This document shows positions 1-12,580 of a stretch of DNA of 64,000 nt, piece by piece. Both the position numbers and the translations under genes were made by a program. The stretch is from the NCBI RefSeq assembly GCF_023065955.2, contig NW_026622930.1, forward strand, positions 21,057,449 to 21,121,448, written 5' to 3'. This stretch comes from Ursus arctos (lineage: Eukaryota; Chordata; Mammalia; Carnivora; Ursidae). The notes beneath the pieces are model-generated. The model ran no database searches and was not told the origin of the DNA. It saw only the letters and a list, made by a program, of their open reading frames with translations. Each line of letters starts with the position of its first letter. Within the stretch, counting starts at the first letter, position 1.

Positions 1-1630
1 GAAGGCCATTTGGTTGCTTCCGGATTATGGCAATTATGAGTAAAGCTGCTATAAACCAAACATCTGTATATAGGTTTTTGTATGGGTGTAAGTTTTCATT
101 TACTTTGGGTAAATACCAAAGAATATGATTGCTGAATTGTGTGGTAAGAATGTATTTAGTTTTGTAAGAATCCTCCAAACTGTCTTTCAAAGTGGCTGTA
201 TCATTTCTTCATTCCCACCAGCAATGAATGAGAGTTTCTGTTGTTCCACATTCTTGTCAGTATTTGCAGTTGTCAGGTGTTCTGGATTTTGGCTATTCTA
301 ATAGGTTTATAATGGTATCTTGTTTTAATTTACATTTCCCTGATAACATATGATGTGGAGCATTTTTTGTTATGCATATTTTCCACCTGTATATCTTCTT
401 TGATGAGATATTCATTAAGGTCTTGGCCCATTTTTTAGGCAGGTTGTTTGACTTGTTGAATTTTAAGAGTCCTCTTGATATTTTAGATAACAATCCTTTA
501 TCACCTATGTCTTTGCAAATAATTTCTCAGTCTATAGCTTGTCTTTTCATTCTTTTTTTTTTTTTTAATGATTTTATTTATTTATTTGACAGAGAGAGAG
601 ATAGCCAGCGAGAGAGGGAACACAAGCAGGGGGAGTGGGAGAGGAAGAACCAGGCTCCTAGCAGAGGAGCCTGATGTGGGGCTCGATCCCAGAACACTGG
701 GATCACGCCCTGAGCTGAAGGCAGACGCTTAACGACTGCGCCATCCAGGCGCCCCATGTCTTTTCATTCTCTTGACAGTGTCTTTTGCAGAACTGAAAAG
801 TTTTAATTTTAATGAAGTCCAGCTTAATGAGTTATTTTTTTCATGGATGACGATTCTGTTCTTCTACCTAAAAAGTCATCATCAAACCCAAGGTTATCCA
901 CAATTTCTCCTGTCTTCTAAAGGTTTTGTAATTTTGTGTTTTTTATTTGGGTCTGTGATTCATTTTGAATTAACTCCTGTAAAAGGAATTCTTGTTTCCA
1001 AATGCCTAGAAGTCTGTATCTAGATTCATTTTTTTGCATGTGGGTGTCCAAGTTGTTCAGCACTACACTGTTTGTTGAAACAACCTTTTCTCCACTGTAT
1101 TGTCTTTGCTTCTTTGCCAAAGATCAGTTGATTGTTTTGATGTGGGTTTATTTCCGGGCCTCTGTTCTGTTTCATTGATATATTTGTCTATTTTTTTTTG
1201 CTAGAACTATACTGTTGATTATTGTAGCTTTATGGTGAGTCTTAAAGTTGGATAGTGTTAGTCTTCCAGCTTTGTTCTTCTCCTTCAATATTGCATTGAA
1301 TGTTCTGGATCCTTTGCCTCTCCATATATTTTTAGGATTAGTTTGTTGATATTTACAAAATAACTTGCTGGGATTTTGATTGGGATTGCATTGAATATGT
1401 AGATCAGATTGGGAAGAACTGACATTTGGCAGTATTGCATCTTCCTACCCATGAACATGAACTGTGTCTCCATTTATTTCATTCAACTGTGATTTCTTTC
1501 ATCAGAGTTTTGTAGTTTTCCTCATACAGATTTTGTTAGATTTATATTTAGGTATTTTCTTTGGATGCAAATGTAATTGGTGTTGTTTTTACTTTCAAAT
1601 TTCACTTGTTTGTTGCTGATACTAGCATCC
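1..1630 (-). mobile_element. L1 3' portion, truncated, antisense to CEP128
   Basis: The + strand reads as the reverse complement of the C-terminal part of L1 ORF2. It contains the usual antisense phrases for non-reference-frame L1s, such as the 'TTCCCACCAGCAATGAATGAGAG' region near 216 and the 'AATTTTAATGAAGTCCAGCTTA' type region near 805-830. The frame is broken by many stops, so this is a dead copy. Its 3' end lies off the left edge, and similarity fades near 1630 (5' truncation). A SINE interrupts it at 554-756. Confidence 0.8.
554..756 (-). mobile_element. CAN-SINE inserted in an L1
   Basis: A complete tRNA-Lys-derived carnivore SINE in reverse orientation: T-rich tail, then ATTTATTTATTTGACAGAGAG, then the head ending GGCGCCCC. 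It is flanked by a perfect 14-base target-site duplication, TGTCTTTTCATTCT, at 540-553 and 757-770. It interrupts the older L1. Confidence 0.95.
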
Positions 1631-2792
1631 AGTTTTAATCTCTCCTCTGCTTTATTTTTAAACCTATTTCAGACATGCTTATCTCCTGGGGCTTTCTCCT
1701 AGAAAGAGCCAGCAAAGCTAGTAGTGGAATTTTTTCCAGCTTTTTACTTCCATGCCTAAATGTGTGTGTACTTGTCCTTGTACTTAAATTGGAAATACCC
1801 CTATGTTTTCATTTTCCTTTATCCCAATTTGAAAATATGTACAAACAATTAAAACTGAGATCTGTGACAAAAATTAATCATCTGGCAGAAGTGCTCCTGA
1901 CCATATGACTGGCTTTTTCTTATGGAGATTAAGAATACTTTGTGTTTGAGAAACACAAAGTGTTTGATTTACATTGATTTACGTTGTGGAATTCAGTGAG
2001 TCTGGGTGTATTCCTTTTGGAGGTTTACTTGTAACAGAAATGGTAATATTGAAATTTTACAATGGTTTCTAATAGACTAGTCCAGATTGTTCTGCTTGTA
2101 AATTATTTCAGTAATGAGGCTTCCTACTCAAATGCCTAAATTATTGGAGAAACTCTTGTAAGCATTTGGTGTACTATCAAATTCAGGGAAGATAAATATT
2201 TTTCTCAGATTCCCCAAACATAACTCAGTATGTTGCCTAAGTTAGAGTTTCCACATTGCCAGAAAATCTTCGCTAGGCAAATTCTGACATACCTATCCTA
2301 ACATAATTGCATGCCATTAAGTTCACTTAAGTTTCATGTGATGTTATAATTGAAATATGTTTTGACATCAAATATTTTAAAATTTATTTTTAAAAGTAAA
2401 ATCCAAAGGTTTTTGATTATTCATCAAATTTTCATAAAGGTGCACATAAGAACTCTTGTTTGGAAAAAGACTGTGGTATATTTGTTACATGTTTTCTCGC
2501 CTTATAAAAATCTAGTTGTTCTTGGTGTAAGTCTTTGAGGACTAGAAGAATGTCACTTTTCTTAACTACTTACCAGGGTTAAAAAAAATCTGAAAGTTCT
2601 TATATCAATATGATAATGAACTTCTTCACCTTCTCTTAATGGTTCTAGAATTTTCATCTTTATAGAATACTTGTATTATTATTTTTTTAAATCTGCATGA
2701 GAAATCACACTCATAGTCACACTGTGGTTGCTGTTTGTTCCTCCACCCACTAAAAAATAACTTCCAGGTCTTCTTTTAAAATTGACTTTGCT

Positions 2793-2993
2793 GGGGTGCC
2801 TGGGTGGCTCAGTGGGTTAAATGTCTGCTTTTGACTCAGGTCATGATTTCAGGGTCCTGGGATCAAGCCCTGCATTGGGGCGGGGAGGGAGGGGGGCGGA
2901 AATCCCTGCTCCACAGGGAGTCTGCTTCTCCCTCTGCCACTCCCTGCTTGTGTTCTGTGTCAAACAAATAAATCTGTAAAAAAATAAGAAATG
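2793..2993 (+). mobile_element. CAN-SINE
   Basis: A full-length carnivore SINE starting GGGTGCCTGGGTGGCTCAG and ending in an AATAAATCTGTAAAAAAA tail. It is flanked by near-identical duplications AAATTGACTTTGCT (2779-2792) and AAATCGACTTTGCT (2994-3007). A G-rich run (GGGGCGGGGAGGGAGGGGGG) at about 2878-2897 is unusual for the family. Confidence 0.93.
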
Positions 2994-3289
2994 AAATCGA
3001 CTTTGCTTTACTTTACTAGTGGTCTTCTCATCCAATTCAAAGGAATTGTGCTGTTACTTTTCTTACTTGACCCCTGTTTTTTCCTCTTCACTGACTTCCG
3101 TGTTTCTACTCTTTCCTGGTTCTTCTGTGTTCCTTGTTTTCATTCTCTTTGAATCTTTTCCCTTTGTTCACAGCTTGTCCTTTAAATGCTGGGTGTTGTC
3201 TAGAATCCTCTTTATGGGGTTTCTCACTTAATAGTTCTCCCTAGAGGTTGTTATTTAAATCTTATGCTTAGCTATAATCTATAACGATG

Positions 3290-3740
3290 ATCCCTAAATC
3301 TTAAATCCACTAATCTTCAGCCCCCCCATTTAAAGTCTCTCATGGGACATCTCCATGTGCTGTCCCACAGAATGCCCCAGTCAACAGATTTACAACTGAG
3401 TTCATCCTTTCCTTAAAACCTGTTTTTATTTCCTGTTTCAATTGATGCCACCATCCTTAATCCAGATAGCCAAGGCTAAAATACAAAGAACATCTGAAAT
3501 TATTCCTTCTCTCCTCTGTCTGCTTCATCCCTGTTTATTTATAGATCTTGGTATTTCTTGAATTTGGCCCATCTTCTTTTTTATTCCCACTACCCCAGTT
3601 TAGGCATGCTTTGTCCCATTGTATTACCCTCTTGCCTTATTCCAGCTCCTCTGTGATCTGTCTTCTATACTGCTGCTACTGAAGGGATGCTTCTGAAGCC
3701 ACAAACTATTCATGTTACTCTTGCTTAAAATCTTTTGTTA
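3290..3740 (+). repeat. L2 LINE fragment
   Basis: A decayed stretch with the L2 3'-region feel: pyrimidine-rich, with 'TTCTATACTGCTGCTACTGAAGGGATGCTTCTGAAG' and 'GTTACTCTTGCTTAAAATCTTTT' type phrases that correspond to the L2 consensus. Borders are approximate. Confidence 0.5.
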
Positions 3741-3985
3741 TACGTTATTGAGTTCTTAACTACACATGAGGCATTTTGCTACTCATTTTACATTATCTCC
3801 TTTAGTTCTTGGAACTATACTTTAAGAAGGGTACTAGTCTTATTTCCATTTGAATAAGGAAAAAGAAAGATTGAAGAGCAAAGAGATTGCTTAAGGTCAT
3901 ATTTGTGGGAATTAACAGACCTGAATTTTTTTCTCCCCAAACCTGAACTCTTAACCGGTATGCTGTACTGACCCATTATGTTTGT
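3740..3985 (-). repeat. MIR SINE fragment
   Basis: The reverse-orientation MIR pattern is visible: a 'lists of sizes' head (TTACATTATCTCCTTTAGTTC), the ATTTCCATTTGAATAAGGAAA region, then GATTGCTTAAGGTCATATTTG and CTGAACTCTTAACCGGTATGCTGTACTG at the tRNA-derived end. Strongly diverged. Confidence 0.55.
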
Positions 3986-4099
3986 AGCAAGTGTTCTTCA
4001 AAGTGAGCATATGAGACAATCCCCTGGGTGTGAGAGGAGAGTGTTAGTAACATGATTTATATTTTATACCTTACGTTTTAAGTATTTTAATTTTTCTAA

Positions 4100-4440
4100 A
4101 CGTTTCGTTATATGTGAATGTGTATGTGTGTAGGTATATATTTATATATATCCATACTATTTTATGTGTAGATTATGAAACTTATCAAATTGTTTCCACA
4201 TTAAAAATATGTTTCACAAATTATGTATATGTATTTGTACATGTATTCATATGCATTAGTATCTCCATATTTTATATAATATATATTCCTGTTACTTTGT
4301 ATATGCACTAATATCCTGGAATGTATGTCTATATATTAAGATAGACACTCTAGAGATATGTATGCATATGTGTGTGCATATAACATATATACCTATCTAA
4401 ATATAAAATTTAAAAAATATATTTGTAAAATGAATAAATG
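4100..4440. repeat. AT-rich TATA/TGTA low-complexity tract
   Basis: Dense TATATA, TATGTA and TATGCATATG words without a fixed period. It is probably a decayed microsatellite. It yields a tyrosine- and isoleucine-rich open frame (4114-4311) that is not a gene. Confidence 0.6.
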
Positions 4441-4490
4441 CTTTTACCCATAAGCAAATATGCATATTTTCAGGTGGGAAACCTAGCAGG

Positions 4491-4695
4491 GCTGTGCAAA
4501 GTACGGCCCAAGGGGCAAATCCAGACTTTTGTAAATAAGCTTTATTGGAATATAGCTATTTCCATTCATTTATTCACTGTTCAGGTTACTTTTGCAACGC
4601 AATGGCAGAGTTGAGTAATTGTGGCAGAGCTTATAAGGCTGAAATATTTCCTGTCTGACCCTTTACAGAAAATGTTTGGTAACTCCTGGTATATA
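4491..4695 (+). mobile_element. hAT-type nonautonomous DNA transposon
   Basis: Starts CAGGGCTGTGCAAAGTACGG and ends near TTTGGTAACTCCTGG. Internal phrases GTAAATAAGCTTTATTGGAAT and GCAGAGTTGAGTAATTGTGGC match the common mammalian family with CAGGGGT-type inverted ends and the 'GGCAAACTACGGCCC' start. I am sure of the family pattern but not of its catalogue name. Confidence 0.65.
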
Positions 4696-4829
4696 GGTAA
4701 TTTCTAAGCTCCCTAGCAATGTGTAAACACCTTGCTGACTCTCCTTCTTCCTTCCCTCATATGTGGTAGCTATGTGGAAGTACTGTGTGCAGCTACCTGA
4801 GTATTAAATCCAGTATTGTACCTCTGTGC

Positions 4830-5045
4830 TTTATGCCTCTTCCTTTCTCTGAATTATCATCCCAACTCCCCGTCTCCTTTGCTTGGTGAGATTCTGTATT
4901 CATTCTTTAAATCTAACTTAGTTTCTAATTCTTCCTAACTGAGTTTTTCATCAAGATAGAGTTAATCACTCTATCCTTTGTACTATTTCTGTATGATGAC
5001 TGTATCTGTAAAGATGTCTGTATAGTATCTGTCATTGCTTTTATC
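4830..5045 (+). repeat. Possible L2 3' piece
   Basis: Phrases such as CTGAATTATCATCCCAACTCC, TAATTCTTCCTAACTGAG and GTCTGTATAGTATCTGTCAT resemble the L2 3' region in sense orientation. Borders are uncertain. Confidence 0.35.
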
Positions 5046-5903
5046 ATGCTATTAAAATACCTATGTATCTTCTTTCATCCATGTACATCCAAGATGTACA
5101 ATTTTGAAACTTTGATATCTCTTAACTACAGATGTGTCCTAAATGATGTATAAATTTAATTTGCTAGTGTTTCCTTCCTTTCCTTTTCTGGAAAGGAAAC
5201 TACCAGAAAAACAGTTAAATTGATACTATATGTACCAATTTTTGACATCTTAGACTCAAGGAAGTATTTTATATGTCTTGTTTCTATTCTTGGAGTATAA
5301 GGTCATTAAGAAAAAGTTTTGTGTTATTTATGTTTGAAGAAGATGGTATTAGAGTGTCCTGGATATCACAGACCAAGCATTTTGAATTAAATACTAAGTC
5401 TGTCTGTATTGTTCAGTGATATAATTTCAGATGGTAGTCTCCAGAATTAGTAAGATAGTTAGTGATCATACATAGAGATTTAACAATATCATTTCTTTAT
5501 TTTGCAAGGAAGAATTATTTTGTGTGTCAACTTCAGTAACTTCCAGCTAATGTATAACTTAGTTGAAAATTCTTCCAGTATTTCTGTGTTAGAGTTTGGA
5601 GGTACAGATGTAAGGAACGTTAAAGAAAAAATATGTAGGATTTTCCTGAACTCAGTTGTACCAGAACTCCGATAACATTTCAAGTTTTAGTATCAAAATG
5701 GAGTAATATTGGATAACACATCAGTGTATGTATTTTAGAATATTGAGTGAGCCTTGAAACAATAGACTGGCAAATTCTGAAATGTCTGTGTTAATAAGTG
5801 GGTTACGTTAGCTGGAATATTACAACATCAAGGCCTTATACCATTTGAAAGTACAATCTGTGAATAAAGAACAACAATCAAGCTTTACATTTTCTCTTTC
5901 AAG

Positions 5904-6055
5904 GGGTTGAGCAGGAAAAAGAGAATCTGGAGAAGCAGATGTCAGATTTGAGGGTGCAGCTGAACTTCAGTGCGATGGCATCTGAGTTAGAGGAAGCGAA
6001 GCGGTGCATGGAGCGAAAAGACAAGGAGAAAGCGCAGTTTGCAGCCCAAATAGAG
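5904..6055 (+). CDS. CEP128: CEP128 internal coding exon (first in window)
   Basis: This exon of 152 bases opens with two bases (GG) that complete a codon split by a phase-1 intron, followed by 50 whole codons. The peptide starts VEQEKENLEKQMSDLRVQL and ends in KAQFAAQIE, a charged heptad-like coiled coil. The acceptor is a pyrimidine stretch ending CTTTCAAG, and the donor is GAG|GTGACT. I recognise the peptide as the central coiled coil of CEP128, close to the human protein except for small changes near the exon end. CEP128 sits at the subdistal appendages of the mother centriole, linked to ODF2 and centriolin, and affects microtubule anchoring and ciliary signalling (family knowledge). The exon is too short to stand out as an open frame and was found by splice sites and homology. 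The preceding exon lies outside the window. Confidence 0.93.
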
Positions 6056-7867
6056 GTGACTTTGCTATTTTTAAGTTGTATACAAAGGACTTTGGTTTTG
6101 TTTCAGAGAATTGCTTAATGAAGTTTTAATAGAAATGTTGTGGTATTTTATGAACTCTAGTTTGAGCATACATAATGCGAAGTTAATGTAGATGACTTCT
6201 TCAGTTACACATAGAAATATCTACGGATTCATTTCTCTTTCATTTGAACCTTAAATCCAGGCACCTATTAAACTTGAAAATGGTTTTGTGGTAGTGGCAA
6301 TTGAGCCCTTCCTTCAGATAGAAGGGGCCTTTCTTTGAAGGAATGGTGAATTATCCTTTACTTGGGGGTGAAACTGGTAGAAGGCACAGCAAAGAAGGTA
6401 CCATAAAGGTTTTTAAATCTCTCACTTCTCTACAGGAGGCAGAAGTGGGGTAATTATCCCAAAATATTAAAAATCAAAAGAAAGAACTTCATAAAAAGGA
6501 AATGTCTTAATTCCAATAGAATTGTGTATATTGTATCCAACATGGATGACACATTTGGAAATAGATATGTATCAGTCCTCTTCTATATCTGTTTTTATTA
6601 GTGGAGTTATATTCTAATTGTAAGAAGGTGACACATTTGAAGAATTTTCTAAATTATAATGAAAGGTAGAAAATTGGTGTTAAAGATATTTAACTTTATA
6701 TAATCCAAAGGAAATATTTAATGTTACTGCAGTCTGAGTTTCTCTTTCATCTTGTCAGTGCATCAGTGGAAAATGTATTTTAGATTTGGATCAAGATTCA
6801 GATTGCAAAGATAATGAAATATTGACATACTTTTTACAAAGCCCTCTACATATATAACAAATACTTAACAGAAATATTATCAGAGCAATTGTAATTATAG
6901 GACTTCTAAAGTTTGCTTCATGGGTATTAATTATTTTAGCCCTTGGTCCTGCTGACAAAAGTGCTAATATATTATTTTGCCAAAGTTAGGTATTAAAAAT
7001 TAAAAAAACCTATGCTAATAAATATCAAAGGTAGAAAAATCGCTCGCTAAGCTGTTTATAACCACATATTGGTCTGTCTGTCTTCCCTTCCTTACTTTCC
7101 ATTGTTTCATTTCATTTACCACTTGCAGAATCAATTGAAAAAAAAACTCTCACATTCATAGGCATTTAAAAAATTACAATAACCTAATCTCTCGTTCAAT
7201 GAGTCTGGCTTTCCCCCTGTCCTAACAATAGTTGTTTTACATTTTCACCTGGGTTAGGAAAAGAGTTAGCGTTCTCTTGGGTTAGTTTGGATTGGTTGTA
7301 TGGGCTTGGATGCGAAAGAAAGTTGGACAGAGAGGTTGAACATTTATTCACATATCAAATACTTAATGACTGTCTATTACATGCGAAGTCTGTTCTAGGT
7401 GGTGGTGACATGGCAGGGAACAAAAGCCAGGCAGATTTCCCTGTCTCTGTGCATGTGACATTCTAAAATTGATGCAGAAAGTTCTTTGAGTTTGTCTCAA
7501 GTCTAATTCAAGTTCCTTTTGGAGAATAAAATATTTTTTTCCCCAGTTGCCATTAAAGAGGTATTACAAAAAGATATTGTTTCTTCTGGAAGAAATTCCC
7601 ATTAACCAGTTTTTTTCAGCCTGACTTTATAATTAAATTTATATCTATTGTTTTAGATTTTGTGACGCTTCTGATTATGGCTTATTTCTCATACCTTGTG
7701 AAGGCCCTTTGAATATCTCCAAGCTGTTCTCAAAATGATATCTGGTGCAGGCTTTGTGAGGGTATCTGTCATGGATCACTCAGTGTGACTTCTGTTGGGT
7801 ATTTGATTGAAATTTAATTGAAAAGCATTTCGTTTCTGCTTTATTTTTCAAAAATATTTGGTGTTGG

Positions 7868-8039
7868 GGCCACCTGGGTGCCTGTCAGTTAAGCATCCAG
7901 CTCTTGGTTTCTGCTCAGGACATGATCTCAGGGTTGTGACATCAAGCCCTACGTTGGGCTCCACGCTGGGCATGGAGCCTGCTTAAGATTCTCTCCCTCT
8001 GCCCTGCTTGCACTCACTCTCTTAAAAAAAAAAAAAAAA
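7868..8039 (+). mobile_element. CAN-SINE, older subfamily
   Basis: A shorter SINE with the CACCTGGGTGCCTGTCAGTT head, a CTTAAGATTCTCTCCCTCTGC body and a plain A16 tail, typical of an older carnivore subfamily. The nine-base duplication TGGTGTTGG lies at 7859-7867 and 8040-8048. Confidence 0.88.
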
Positions 8040-8229
8040 TGGTGTTGGCCGTATACATTCTATGATGAAGATTAATCTTCTTTAGTTGCTTTTTGGAAAC
8101 CAAATATAAATAAGAAAACATGTATAAAATGTGACTGTTGGTCAGGCCCCAAAACATTTGCTGTAATACTCTTTCTTGTGGTTTGTTCAGTCACTAATCT
8201 CTTTCTCTTTAATCTCAACTTCCTAACAC

Positions 8230-8490
8230 CTTTCCTACAAAACCTTATACACAGTCTTGTCAACTCATTTTTCTTAAACTTTCCTATTCATTTCCATTTT
8301 TTTTTGTCTTTGTTCCCATTGTTCACTGTTTCTGTAATGTCCTCTTTTTTTGGAAATCCTAAGCCTTTTCCTTCCTGAAGCCTTCTTTGACTGTACCAGC
8401 TACAGGTGATAATCCTTCCTTCTGTACCCCGTCCTTTTACTCGTATCACTGATGCTCTTATGGCACCTTTGTCACACTGCCTTAAAGTAT
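8230..8490 (+). repeat. L2 LINE fragment
   Basis: The phrases CTTCCTGAAGCCTTCTTTGACTG, CTCTTATGGCACCTTTGTCACACTGCC and the following tail match the L2 3' end in sense orientation. It is diverged but recognisable. Confidence 0.55.
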
Positions 8491-9234
8491 ATAGATATAT
8501 GTCTTTAAAATTTCAAAATGAGTTGAAATGAAGGAGATAGGGGACTGCGGAAGAAAGCTGCCCTGTCACTAAGACAAGTCTGACCTCAATGTCCTTACTT
8601 TGGTGAAGACCTCATGTTTCAAGGTCTTGTCCTCACATCTGGAAACTTGAATTTTCTGTGTCCTAGAATTAATGTGGCCGAGGAGACTGGTTCATACTAA
8701 CAGTGAAACCCATCAGAGAGCAGTGTATAAAAGAGTGCCAGCTCACTGATGTACCCTGTAGGGGCTCTATATGGATATTTAAACACTGTTCTATGCAGGG
8801 CACCAGTCTCCCAATTTCCTGTACCTAGGCTTTAGAAAGGTGAATTAGTAACCAAAAAGTTGCTTGGTGAACGCAATCGGGGAAAAATGATGTGTAAAGG
8901 ACTGTTTGTTCCTGACTATGGTAAGGCTCTCCCACCCTCTACCTCTCTTTAACAGAGTCCTTCTAATCAGGGATCAGTTTATTTCACCCAATTCTGTTTT
9001 TCTTTCTGGAGTGTGTTGAACTGACTCCTTTTGTCTTTCTAACAATCTTCTCTGCTTCCACTCTGATGCTCAACCTTCCGTTTGCATTTTCTTTTGATAT
9101 GTTGCTATGCACAGAATTTGCTCTGGGCCATTTACCAGTATGCATTGATGTTGTAATTCAAACTTAGGGCATTCTGGAAGCCACGTATGAGTTAAATACA
9201 TATATCCTTCTTCAAATCATAGATGCGTATGGGC

Positions 9235-9335
9235 TAAGAACCAGGTCTTATCTCTGTATTTCTTTGTGCCCCTTGACAGTGTCTTACCCATATTAGGACT
9301 CAATTAGTATTTGTTGACTGAAATAGTGAATTGTG
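9235..9335 (+). repeat. L2 3' terminal piece
   Basis: The end of an L2: 'CAGGTCTTATCTCTGTATTTC', 'GACAGTGTCTTACCCATA' and 'CAATTAGTATTTGTTGACTGAA'. This is the usual close of the family. The body upstream to about 8930 may belong to the same element. Confidence 0.5.
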
Positions 9336-11125
9336 GAACACTTTATGGTTATTTTTCAAAGCTAACATTTGTTGTCTGGTCATTCTTTAAAAGCACATTA
9401 ATTTCTGGAAGAGTTGTCTGTCAGTATTCAAGGGGACCTTTGCTCTTTCTCACTAGTTGCATTAGTTTTTGTTGATCCAGAGTATATATTTTAAGCAGTT
9501 GTTTTACACTGAAGAAAAACAGTGAAAATAGCTTGTAAAAAACCAGAATGAAAACTGAGTTTGGGTTTACATAATTTACCTTTCAGATTGTACCTAAAAC
9601 CTTAAATCTGTATATGCATAGAAAATACTAAGTACATTTTTTTCTTCTTCTAAACTTGAGTTGAACCTCATTAACCTTGATGGGCTATTTGTATTCATAA
9701 GAATTCCAAGTATCCTTGATCAATGATTCCCCCTGATTTAATCTCAGCCTCCATCTTCCATCAACTTACTTTTCTTGAAGAAAAAAATTTGACTTTTAAA
9801 TTCAACGAGGAACTTCAAAGAAAGAAAAAAAAAACAAGGTGCTGTACATAATTAAGATTAAGTGTTGAAAGTGATAATTGAGTGACAACTGACATGATTA
9901 TTCATTAGCAGAAACTTGGAACTGTAATGCCATAATTTACTTTTAAAAAGAAAGTAGTGGAAAACAGAAATGATAATCAATAATAACTTTTCTTTTTGAT
10001 GATTAATACATTAGGAACAGAAGGAAGGTTGTTCCTTTTAACATGCTTTTAAGGTAAACTCTTGATTCTTGCATTTCTTATATAAAGTTGGCTACTTTGC
10101 TATGTATTAATGCCCCCTTCAATACTACTTTAAAGCCCTTCTTAATTGCCCTGTCTATAATTTTCTATTGTTCTTTTTTATCTTAATAATTTCTTCCTTA
10201 TCCCAGTGCTTGTTGTAAAATAAGGTACTGAGTACTAAGTAATTTTTAATATACAGACTATAAAGAAAACAAATATTGGCAGCAAGACTTTATAGACAGG
10301 CTAAAATTGTCAAACCTAGTGGAGACGATGAGGTCTGCCTCTGTTACTAACCAAATTAACTGACAATGAAGCATATTGCTAAGTCCACAAATGCTCTATG
10401 CTCCACGGTCTTCATGAAGATGACTACTGGCAGAAATGCCCTACAAGTAAAAACTCCAAAACTAAGTAAACTTTTACACTTCAGAGAAGATTTAGTTTAA
10501 TTCTCAAATCTTTCATCTATATGGAAAAATTGGAGTTGTGAAGAAAGGCAGCTCTTCTGTTTTCTGTAACTCAGAGTTGCATGAGTATTTCCGTCAAGCC
10601 AGAAAGTAGAAGTGGACCAAATATTTTAAATTTTCCTTTAAGACATCACAGTGTTTACTATTTAATAAGGTCAGTAAAGAAATAATTTAGGAATAAAAGC
10701 GTCGATTTTCAAGTTCTTTATTTTCTGAAGTCATGATAATTTCTGCCTCATGTGTTTTATGTATAAATGGAATGTGTAAGCCTTTGTGTTTATCTCTGGG
10801 ATTGTATGTGTGTGTGCATGCACATGTGGGTGGACACGTGCGGGAAGTCGGGGTGTGAGGGAGAGGGAGAAACTTCCATTCCTCACAGAACAATGAAGTA
10901 TTGATAACTTATGTTAATTATAGATAGATTTGATGTTAAAAGCAATTATAAAGATAACATGTACCTTTGGGAATAATTATTGAAGGACTTGCTATGGAAA
11001 AATAGGTGATCCGTAACAAATGAGGTAATAGTTTTTGCAGAATCTTAGTAATTGAAAGTTGTTCATTTCTTGACCACTACAAATGCCGTTAAAGGGATAT
11101 AAAGTCGACTTTATAATAAGCATAT

Positions 11126-11322
11126 ATTTTTTTAAAGATTTTATTTATTTATTCGACAGAGATAGAGACAGCCAGCGAGAGAGGGAACACAAGCAGGGGG
11201 AGTGGGAGAGGAAGAAGCAGGCTCATAGCAGAGGAGCCTGATGTGGGGCTTGATCCCATAACGCTGGGATCACGCCCTAAGCCGAAGGCAGACGCTTAAC
11301 TGCTGTGCCACCCAGGCGCCCC
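11126..11322 (-). mobile_element. CAN-SINE, bear-type subfamily
   Basis: A full-length reverse SINE with ATTCGACAGAGATAGAGACAGCCAGCG and the head ending CCAGGCGCCC. It has a perfect 14-base duplication TATAATAAGCATAT at 11112-11125 and 11323-11336. Confidence 0.95.
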
Positions 11323-11799
11323 TATAATAAGCATATTTTAATTTTTCATGCATTATTCCTATAGTCTTTATAGTTACCTTTAGAGTGATTTTAGTTTGAT
11401 AGCATTATCATTTTAAGTGGAGACTTAAATTGTGTTTTAGATGTTTGTTTTCAGGCAGCTTTCTACAAGGAGAAATAAGATTATACTCAGCCTTAAACAA
11501 TGAAAACAGTGGGCCTGTTATACTCTTAAATGTTCAAATGGTATAAATTATCTTTGCAAAAAAAGTTTTTAATAAGTAACACATGGCTAACATAAGCAAA
11601 GGTCAGTGTTAGCAATTTTTTTCAAATGTATTAAACACATTTAATTTCTAGTACTTGCATGAAGTCTGAGTTATGTGATATAGTACTTATTTGGGGGGAA
11701 CCTGTAATGGTGTTAGACTATAGTTTACTCTTCCTTAGCAAAGATTAACATATTAGGTAAACTTTTGGCAATTCTGATTAAAGAACTGTTTCTGCCTTT

Positions 11800-12580
11800 G
11801 TTAATGGTGGATTAGCTTGTGGCAGAACAAACTTCCTACTGAGAGAAACTAGAAAAGCTGGGTATGACATATATTTTTAAAAATATGTTTGAAGTTATCA
11901 GAGAGTTACCTGGGTATAAGGACAGGAGGAGTCATGTATTCTGTTGAGGAGTGGAATGCAGAGTGATGGTCTGACACTTGGCACCACTTTTCCCCTGAAA
12001 AGTTTAAATCACAGACTGAACAAAGCTTACAATAGAACTTAGGCCCATTAAAGAAGAAGGGCCCTGCTAATCACCCCACACTTTCAGTTGGGATACCCAA
12101 AGGGCTAAACCCTAGAGTCTGGGTAAGCTGGAAATGCACTAACAGTCACAAACACTGTAACATAGCTTTGGCTCTGCTGTGACGTTATCCGTCCCTACCC
12201 AAACTGCCCACCTAAACAAAAGTAGGTCTTTCAAGGAGGAAAGCATTATCATCCAGAGCCCTCATATTATTTCTGTAATTTGTCATACAGTGTTTAGCAT
12301 TTGATAAAAACTTAGCAGTCATATCAAGAAACAAAACCACATTACTGAAAAACAAGATATAAGTGAGAAATAGAAATAGGCATATAGACTGTCCAGATAT
12401 TGGAGTTGACAGAAATCAGCTTTAAGACATTGGTTATTAATATGTTAAGAAATTAGATCATAAGGTAGTTAATTCTAGCAGAGAACAGGACACTATAAAA
12501 AGAATAGAAATCTGAGAACCAAAATATATAGTAACTGAAATTAAGAGCTGGATAGGTAGGTAGCGTTTAACCAAAAATTA
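11800..12580 (+). mobile_element. Old L1 5' region fragment (L1M-type), sense
   Basis: The stretch with AGCAGTCATATCAAGAAACAA, CCAGATATTGGAGTTGACAG and TTATTAATATGTTAAGAAATTAGA resembles the region leading into ORF1 of older L1 elements. No open frame remains. The call rests on remembered consensus phrases and the borders are loose. Confidence 0.45.

Larger units (their letters stand above)
1..5903 (+). other. CEP128: CEP128 intron, 3' part (intron 1 of window)
   Basis: This intron continues from the left edge to the acceptor at 5902-5903 and is phase 1. It holds an L1 3' end up to about 1630 with a SINE inside, a short hairpin at 1937-1961, a SINE at 2793-2993, L2 and MIR pieces at 3290-3985, an AT-rich microsatellite-like stretch at 4100-4440, a hAT-type element near 4491-4695 and a further L2-like piece to about 5045. 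I recognise nothing between about 1970 and 2770, or from 5050 to the acceptor. Confidence 0.85.
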
